From: DYHD01 sp037445375
GTDB lineage: Bacteria; Nitrospirota; Thermodesulfovibrionia; Thermodesulfovibrionales; Dissulfurispiraceae
Reading direction: 5' to 3'
DNA: 19,173 bases
Assembly (NCBI GenBank): GCA_037445375.1
Contig: JBBIKS010000044.1
Coordinates: 1 to 19,173, forward strand
The translations under genes and the position numbers were made by a program. Position 1 is the stretch's first letter; every line of letters starts with the position of its first letter. Positions 15,172 to 19,173 of this stretch are shown here, piece by piece. Below the pieces are notes generated by a model. That model saw only the letters and a list, made by a program, of their open reading frames with translations, did not search any database and was not told where the DNA came from.

Positions 15172-15741
15172 CTACCTCCAACTATATCTCTCTTCTTTCC
15201 ATGGATCTGCAGAGTTGCTGTAACCCTGCCGTTCCCAGAAGCCGGGCATATCGTCTTCTAAAAATTCGATGCCCCTTACCCATTTTGCACTCTTATATGC
15301 GTATTTCTTGGGGACAACGAGCCTCAAGGGATAGCCGTGTTCAGGCGTAAGAGGTTTCTCGTCATACTGAAAGGCGAATATAACATCGTCATCCATTGCT
15401 ACGCTCAGAGGGAGATTCGTTGTGTATCCCAATTCTGCAAAGATGCTTACAAAACGAGCATTATGCAAAGGCTCTACGATTGATGATATTGTCTTAAAAG
15501 AGACTCCTTTCCATAGAAGATCAAATTTAGACCATTTAGTTACACAATGGAAGTCGGCTTTCAACTCTATGGATGGAAGTTTAATAAACTCATTAAAAGA
15601 TAATCTTATAGAATTTTTTATCTCGCCTTTGGCTTTAAAATCCCATTTTTCAATATCTACATTAGGTATTTCACCATAATGAAGCACTGGAAAATCTTCA
15701 GTAAGCCTTTGTCCTGGTGGGAGTCTGTTATTTTTTTCCAT
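15172..15741 (-). CDS. Sulfite-oxidase-like molybdopterin oxidoreductase (YuiH type)
   Basis: A 189-residue protein consisting only of the oxidoreductase molybdopterin-binding fold. Cys66 in DFHCVTKWS is the expected molybdenum ligand. LTPEHGYPLRLVVPKKYAY and KWVRGIEF are the conserved cofactor-binding segments. It has no signal peptide, no cytochrome b5 and no dimerisation domain, so it is probably cytoplasmic and belongs to the small YuiH-like group whose substrate is not established. AAGGGG precedes the ATG on the minus strand. It lies downstream of the frameshifted small gene with a 151-bp gap, so it is probably transcribed separately. In that gap I see only AT-rich sequence. Confidence 0.87.
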   Translation of the reverse strand: MEKNNRLPPGQRLTEDFPVLHYGEIPNVDIEKWDFKAKGEIKNSIRLSFNEFIKLPSIELKADFHCVTKWSKFDLLWKGVSFKTISSIVEPLHNARFVSIFAELGYTTNLPLSVAMDDDVIFAFQYDEKPLTPEHGYPLRLVVPKKYAYKSAKWVRGIEFLEDDMPGFWERQGYSNSADPWKEERYSWR

Positions 15742-15892
15742 TTTAATCCCCTTTGAAAAATCAAAATGGCGCTATAGGTTTGGCTGAATCATTGTTTTTT
15801 ATTCAAAAAAAATCGATTATATTGGACATTTATTATCCTAAAGCCTTTTCGTCTAATTTTTATAAATGTTTTAAGGAGATAAAAAATTGCTG

Positions 15893-16338
15893 TTAAAAGG
15901 TTGCAGGGTCCTCCGCAGGAAGTTCAGCCTCATCAAAAGGCATAACGCCAAGCTGCATCATGACTGATTCAATTCCTATAAGAATCTCTGTATAATCATA
16001 ATCAGCCATTTCATCATTTATAGCTTTCTCGATTAGACTGTCGAATGTTCCAAAATCGAACTTTCCGTCGAGCACTCCCGATCTGACCATGACAGCATAG
16101 ACGACCTTTTCGTCCTTCATATTATCATCTTCTTTTATTTGTAAAAGACTTTTTCTATCTGCAGAAGCTATATACCAGTCCATTGCGGCAAGAAGAGCAT
16201 CATAAAGGGTTACTATACCGGCAGATATCTTGCGTTGCCTGAGCCTTCTTTTCCCCCTCTGATATGCAATCTTGCGCGTCTCAATGGTCCTGCCCCTGGA
16301 CCAAGAACATTTTCATTCATCAATCCTGCATGCGGCAT
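15893..16338 (-). CDS. Conserved protein of unknown function, interrupted by a -1 frameshift
   Basis: Not recognised as a named family. Two overlapping frames look like one gene. The first starts at ATG 16338 (GAGG 6 nt upstream), reads MPHAGLMNENVLGPGAGPLR and goes on to a stop at 16213, giving 41 codons. The second continues in the -1 frame with KISAGIVTLYDALLAAMDWY and ends at 15893 with FDEAELPAEDPATF. That frame has no ATG, GTG or TTG start between its preceding stop and ATG 16183, yet its amino acids look protein-like well before that ATG. Joining them at GGGAAAA (16255 down to 16249) gives 148 residues, mostly helical and acidic toward the C-terminus. The heptamer fits the X XXY YYZ slippery pattern in the upstream frame. 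One missing base in the neighbouring G or A run would explain it equally well. It follows catalase by 121 bp. Confidence 0.6.
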
Positions 16339-16405
16339 AACATACCTCAAGAATTATCTTTTAACCAAAAAAATACCTCTACAATCTACTATCCTATGGT
16401 TCAAG

Positions 16406-16437
16406 TTTCAGCAACGGTATTAAAACCGTTGCTGAAA
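16406..16437. terminator. Perfect 13-bp hairpin after the catalase gene
   Basis: TTTCAGCAACGGT (16406-16418) pairs exactly with ACCGTTGCTGAAA (16425-16437) across a 6-nt loop, 22 nt past the catalase stop. No clean T run follows on either strand, so termination efficiency is unclear. It may instead be a dispersed hairpin repeat or protect the mRNA 3' end. Confidence 0.55.
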
Positions 16438-16459
16438 CAGCTTATTATTAGTAGCTTAT

Positions 16460-17920
16460 TTATTTTGGAACTTCACTCAGAGGGATTCCAAGTGCCTTAG
16501 CCACCCCTTCATCATAGGCAGGATCAGCCTTCAAACAGTTGCCTATATGTCGGATCTTGATTTCATTAGAATCGTCTGCTATAGCACGAGCAGTGTTGCC
16601 AAACAAGGCATTCTGCTGTTGAGGACTCATCAGGCTGAAAAGCATACTCGGTTGAGTATAATAATCATCGTCCTTACGGAAATCCCAACGGTCTGCATCG
16701 CCTTCCAGAGCAAGAGGAGGCTCTGAAAAATCCGGCTGTTCCTGCCATTCGCCATAACTGTTTGGATCATAGCCGATTGTGTTTCCATAATTGCCGTCAA
16801 CTCTCATCTTTCCGTCTCTATGATAGCTGTGGACAGGACAACGTGGTTTGTTTACAGGAAACAAATCATGATTCACGCCAAGACAGTACCGATGGGCATC
16901 ACCATAGGAAAAAAGCCGTCCTTGAAGCATCTTATCAGGCGAAAAACTTATGCGAGGAACTATATTAGCTGGATTAAATGCAGATTGCTCAACCTCGGCG
17001 AAATAGTTCTCAGGATTGCGGTTCAACTCAAGAACTCCAACTTCGATAAGTGGGTAATCCTTTTTTTTCCATACTTTCGTTAGATCGAATGGATGAAAGC
17101 GATAATTTGCCGCTTTCTTTTCAGGCATTATCTGTACATATAACGCCCAGCGGGTAAAATCGCCTTTTTCAAAGCTTTCATACAGGTCACGCTGACGGGT
17201 ATCTCTGCACTTGCCGATAGCCGCAGCAGCTTCCTCATCAGTAAGGTTTTTGATGCCCTGCTGTGCCTTAAAATGAAATTTGCACCAGTAACTGTCATTT
17301 TTGGCGTTGATGAAACTGAATGTGTGGGTGCCAAAACCGTGCATATGACGGTAAGTGGCGGGGATTCCCCTGTCGCTCATTACGATTGTCACCTGATGGA
17401 GAGCTTCAGGAAGCGATGTCCAGAAGTCCCAGTTGTTTTTTGCGCTCTGCTGGTTGGTTCTGGGGTCACGCTTTACGGCATGGTTGAGGTCAGGAAATTT
17501 CAGCGGGTCGCGTAGAAAAAATACAGGTGTGTTGTTTCCAACTAAGTCCCAATTTCCATGTTCAGTATAGAATTTTATAGCAAAGACACGGATATCGCGC
17601 TCTGCATCTGCTCCGCCGCGCTCTCCTGCTACCTTAGAGAAGTGAAGGAAGAGTTCAGTCTTTTTGCCGATTTCAGAAAAAATCTTTGCTTTAGTATATT
17701 TGCTAATATCATGCGTGACGGTGAATATCCCGTAAGCACCTGAACCTTTGGCGTGCATTCTCCGCTCAGGTATGACCTCCCAGTCAAAGTGAGCAAGCTT
17801 TTCTAAAAACCATACATCCTGCAGTAATAAATGACCCCTCTGACCAGCGGTCATAGAATTTTGGTTATCTGGAACAGGCGCCCCTGCAGCGGTTGTCAAT
17901 TTCTTTTTTTCATCTTTCAT
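16460..17920 (-). CDS. katA: Monofunctional heme catalase, clade 3-like, with substituted heme-binding arginines
   Basis: A 486-residue protein of normal small-subunit length that would decompose hydrogen peroxide. Catalytic His56 (PERRMHAKGSGAYG), Asn129 (NWDLVGNNTPVFF) and proximal heme ligand Tyr339 with Arg335 (RLFSYGDAHRY) are all present. Several near-invariant positions are changed. Using bovine numbering (ours plus 19), Arg66 is Trp47, Arg112 is His93 and Arg365 is Cys346; Arg72 is kept as Arg53. Arg72, Arg112 and Arg365 bind the heme propionates in catalases, so two of three are lost. The present codons TGG, CAC and TGT are each one transition from an arginine codon. Gly112 of the usual RGFA motif is Val, and Gly323 is Arg. 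The frame is intact. It lies 76 bp after rubrerythrin on the same strand and may share its operator. Activity is doubtful; the family call is certain. Confidence 0.93.
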   Translation of the reverse strand: MKDEKKKLTTAAGAPVPDNQNSMTAGQRGHLLLQDVWFLEKLAHFDWEVIPERRMHAKGSGAYGIFTVTHDISKYTKAKIFSEIGKKTELFLHFSKVAGERGGADAERDIRVFAIKFYTEHGNWDLVGNNTPVFFLRDPLKFPDLNHAVKRDPRTNQQSAKNNWDFWTSLPEALHQVTIVMSDRGIPATYRHMHGFGTHTFSFINAKNDSYWCKFHFKAQQGIKNLTDEEAAAAIGKCRDTRQRDLYESFEKGDFTRWALYVQIMPEKKAANYRFHPFDLTKVWKKKDYPLIEVGVLELNRNPENYFAEVEQSAFNPANIVPRISFSPDKMLQGRLFSYGDAHRYCLGVNHDLFPVNKPRCPVHSYHRDGKMRVDGNYGNTIGYDPNSYGEWQEQPDFSEPPLALEGDADRWDFRKDDDYYTQPSMLFSLMSPQQQNALFGNTARAIADDSNEIKIRHIGNCLKADPAYDEGVAKALGIPLSEVPK

Positions 17921-17969
17921 AATTTAATCTCTTTTAATTATTTGAGCTTATGCCGCCAAAAACAGCTTA

Positions 17970-17991
17970 GATAGAGCCTTTAAACTCTATC
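17970..17991 (-). terminator. Hairpin between rubrerythrin and catalase
   Basis: GATAGAG (17970-17976) pairs with CTCTATC (17985-17991) across 8 nt, a few bases past the rubrerythrin stop on the minus strand. A short GTTTTT follows after some 7 nt. It could be a weak terminator that lowers, but does not abolish, read-through into catalase. Confidence 0.35.
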
Positions 17992-17996
17992 GATGA

Positions 17997-18581
17997 CTAA
18001 TACTCCTCACACTTAATCTGAAAGTAATTTATCTCATGATCACAGGACGGGCATTTTTCAGGCGGTGTATTGCCTTCATGAATGTAACCACACTTTCTGC
18101 ACATCCATTCTTGTTTGTTATCTTTTCTAAATACTGAATTGTTTTTTAACGCTTCCAATAGCTTCTTGTATCTCTCCTCATGATGCACCTCTGCCTTTGC
18201 AATAGCCCTTATACGATTGGCAATCTCTGGAAACCCTTCCTTTTCTGCTGTCTCAGCAAACTCCGGATACATCTTTGAATATTCATAATGTTCCCCTTCT
18301 ATGGAAGCCGTAATATTTTCTATTGTATTTCCGAGCATTGTCGGCGCAGATGCCTCTACAACTATCTCGCTTAACTGCTGTTCGGACTTTTTCTTTAACT
18401 CGTTAATCAATCGAAAAAGCCATTTAGCATGTTCCCTTTCATTATCGGCGGTGATAAGAAATATCTCTGAGATTTGTTCAAATCCTTCTTTTTGAGCAAT
18501 CTTCGCATAAAAAGTATAGCGGTTTCTTGCCATGCTCTCGCCAATAAAAGCTTTTGTTAAATTTTCAATGGTTTTTTGCAT
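17997..18581 (-). CDS. rbr: Rubrerythrin
   Basis: A 194-residue non-heme di-iron peroxidase that reduces hydrogen peroxide in anaerobes using electrons from rubredoxin or NADH systems. The four-helix ferritin-like domain supplies Glu15 (GESMARNRY), Glu48 and His51 (NEREHAK), Glu97 and Glu100 (EGEHYEY), and Glu131 and His134 (EVHHEERY). The C-terminal rubredoxin-like centre has Cys161, Cys164, Cys177 and Cys180 (MCRKCGYIHEG and CPSC). All ligands are intact, unlike in the neighbouring catalase. AAGGAGGAAGG just before the ATG is a very strong ribosome-binding site. A perfect palindrome 69 bp upstream (18650-18668) is the likely operator of the regulator encoded next to it. Confidence 0.96.
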   Translation of the reverse strand: MQKTIENLTKAFIGESMARNRYTFYAKIAQKEGFEQISEIFLITADNEREHAKWLFRLINELKKKSEQQLSEIVVEASAPTMLGNTIENITASIEGEHYEYSKMYPEFAETAEKEGFPEIANRIRAIAKAEVHHEERYKKLLEALKNNSVFRKDNKQEWMCRKCGYIHEGNTPPEKCPSCDHEINYFQIKCEEY

Positions 18582-18649
18582 AATCCTTCCTCCTTGTTTA
18601 ATTTTTGGATATTGTTAAATTAACAACTAAAAACACAGGCAAAAGCCAT

Positions 18650-18668
18650 ATTAGGAATGATTCCTAAT
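18650..18668. promoter_or_regulatory. Perfect 9-1-9 operator upstream of rubrerythrin (Fur/PerR type)
   Basis: ATTAGGAATGATTCCTAAT is a perfect palindrome around G18659. Its size and AT-rich form suit the 7-1-7 or 9-1-9 sites of Fur-family regulators. A 16/18 match lies at the regulator's own promoter. It sits between rbr and the regulator gene, 11 bp before the end of the latter, and is probably the peroxide- or metal-responsive control of rbr, perhaps including katA. Confidence 0.7.
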
Positions 18669-18679
18669 CAAATAAAAAA

Positions 18680-19098
18680 TTATTTTACAACTTTATAGTC
18701 ATCACAATATTCGTAAAACTCAAAACGGATACTTTGTGCTATAAAACCGGTTTTATCCTCAATATCTCTTAATGATGATAACGGGATATCCATATAATCC
18801 TCGATCTTTGAACATTTAAGGCAAACCAAATTTATGTAATTAGCTATGTTTGCATCATATCTGTTTGCCTTGTTATAAAACTCAATTTCCTTGATTAGCC
18901 CCTCTCGTTTAAGTATGTTCAATGTATAGTAAACAGTGGAAATGCTTATTTTTGGCGAACTTAACCTCGCTTTTACAAATATTTCATAAGTGCTTGAATG
19001 GCTCTTATCAGATAAAAGTATATCAATAATTGCTATCCTTTGGGGGTTAATTTATAGCCTCTATCTCTGAGACGCTGAACTAATTTTTCTATTTCCAT
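18680..19098 (-). pseudogene. Fur/PerR-family metalloregulator, frameshifted
   Basis: Translation from ATG 19098 gives MEIEKLVQRLRDRGYKLTP, then Lys, Gly and a stop. Adding one C to the five-C run (minus strand; + strand G run 19042-19046) restores TPQRIAIIDILL and an open frame to 18680, 139 residues in all, normal for the family. The winged-helix part includes ISISTVYYTLNILKREGLIKE. In the restored protein His34, Asp82 and Asp101 match B. subtilis PerR His37, Asp85 and Asp104. Tyr88 and Asn90 replace His91 and His93. Cys93/Cys96 remain, but only Cys132 of the second zinc pair is left. It is a Fur relative with altered metal and peroxide sensing. Mutation, sequencing error or transcript slippage could explain the break. 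No Shine-Dalgarno is visible before the ATG. Its promoter is excellent, and it adjoins its probable target rbr. Confidence 0.8.
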
Positions 19099-19105
19099 AA
19101 ATTTA

Positions 19106-19124
19106 AATAGGAATCATTCTTAAT
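19106..19124. promoter_or_regulatory. Autoregulatory operator of the Fur/PerR-type gene
   Basis: AATAGGAATCATTCTTAAT matches the rubrerythrin operator at 16 of 18 arm positions around C19115. It overlaps the predicted transcription start (about 19121) of the regulator gene, the classic place for auto-repression. Confidence 0.65.
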
Positions 19125-19128
19125 TGAA

Positions 19129-19157
19129 ATTATATCTATTTTATATCGCCGTGTCAA
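19129..19157 (-). promoter_or_regulatory. Consensus sigma-70 promoter of the Fur/PerR-type gene
   Basis: On the minus strand TTGACA (19157 to 19152), exactly 17 bp, then TATAAT (19134 to 19129): a full consensus match. Transcription would begin near 19121, giving a leader of about 23 nt with no clear Shine-Dalgarno. The strong promoter is immediately followed by the operator. Confidence 0.8.
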
Positions 19158-19173
19158 GACTTTTTTAACTTTT

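Noticed and set aside
15872..15967. Near-perfect TAAGGAGA followed by a TTG-started 26-codon basic plus-strand frame
   Set aside because: It is short, starts with TTG and is antisense to the end of the small conserved gene; there is no independent support for a peptide.
16762..17743. Plus-strand open frames opposite catalase
   Set aside because: Catalase is unmistakable on the minus strand and the opposite frames show no domain.
1..19173. CRISPR arrays, tRNA or rRNA genes, phage or toxin-antitoxin modules
   Set aside because: No regularly spaced repeats, cloverleaf-like segments, rRNA cores or characteristic proteins were found on either strand by eye.

Overview
The window looks like a chromosomal segment of an uncultured anaerobic bacterium of low to moderate GC content. 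Seen directly: frequent ATA (Ile) and AGG/AGA (Arg) codons, an oxygen-independent (CbiG/CbiH type) cobalamin protein, a CooC-type CO dehydrogenase accessory ATPase, and a rubrerythrin/catalase oxidative-stress group under a Fur-family regulator. A Nitrospirota- or deltaproteobacterium-like host is my inference. No marker gene here proves it, and I see no rRNA, tRNA, CRISPR array or intact transposase.

Layout. (1) 1-5933, plus strand: a single-chain PurL (FGAM synthase) followed 4 nt later by a CbiG-CbiH fusion. (2) 5934-6339: gene-free, with a 188-bp inverted-repeat element and degenerate repeats. (3) 6340-7488, minus strand: a membrane-anchored calcineurin-like phosphoesterase. (4) 7489-7989: gene-free, with a second type of inverted-repeat element. 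(5) 7990-12996, plus strand: fabG, acpP, fabF, rnc, a UMF1-type transporter and a TIGR02757/DUF2400 protein. From acpP to the end every gene overlaps the next. (6) 13091-13294: a tautomerase. (7) 13295-13769: gene-free, with one repeat element apparently nested inside another. (8) 13770-15131: a CooC-like ATPase and a Blc-like lipocalin lipoprotein. (9) 15172-19098, minus strand: a sulfite-oxidase-like molybdoenzyme, a frameshifted conserved protein, catalase, rubrerythrin and a frameshifted Fur/PerR-type regulator.

The most interesting part is the right end. The regulator gene has a textbook promoter (TTGACA, 17 bp, TATAAT). Next to its predicted transcription start is a near-palindrome that recurs as a perfect 9-1-9 palindrome upstream of rubrerythrin. 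This reads as a self-contained peroxide or metal-response regulon with a visible operator. The same regulon looks damaged. The regulator reading frame is broken by one missing C in a C run. The small conserved gene after catalase is broken by one missing base at a G/A run, which also forms a -1 slippery heptamer. The catalase has lost two of the three arginines that hold the heme propionates, plus another conserved arginine, each explicable by one transition. Decay, sequencing error and recoding remain open explanations.

Other signals are two families of small inverted-repeat elements in the gene-free regions, alternative hairpins ahead of acpP, a recurring extended -10 motif (TGTTAAAAT) ahead of purL, fabG and the cooC-like gene, and an endonuclease-III-like arrangement of residues in the TIGR02757 protein.
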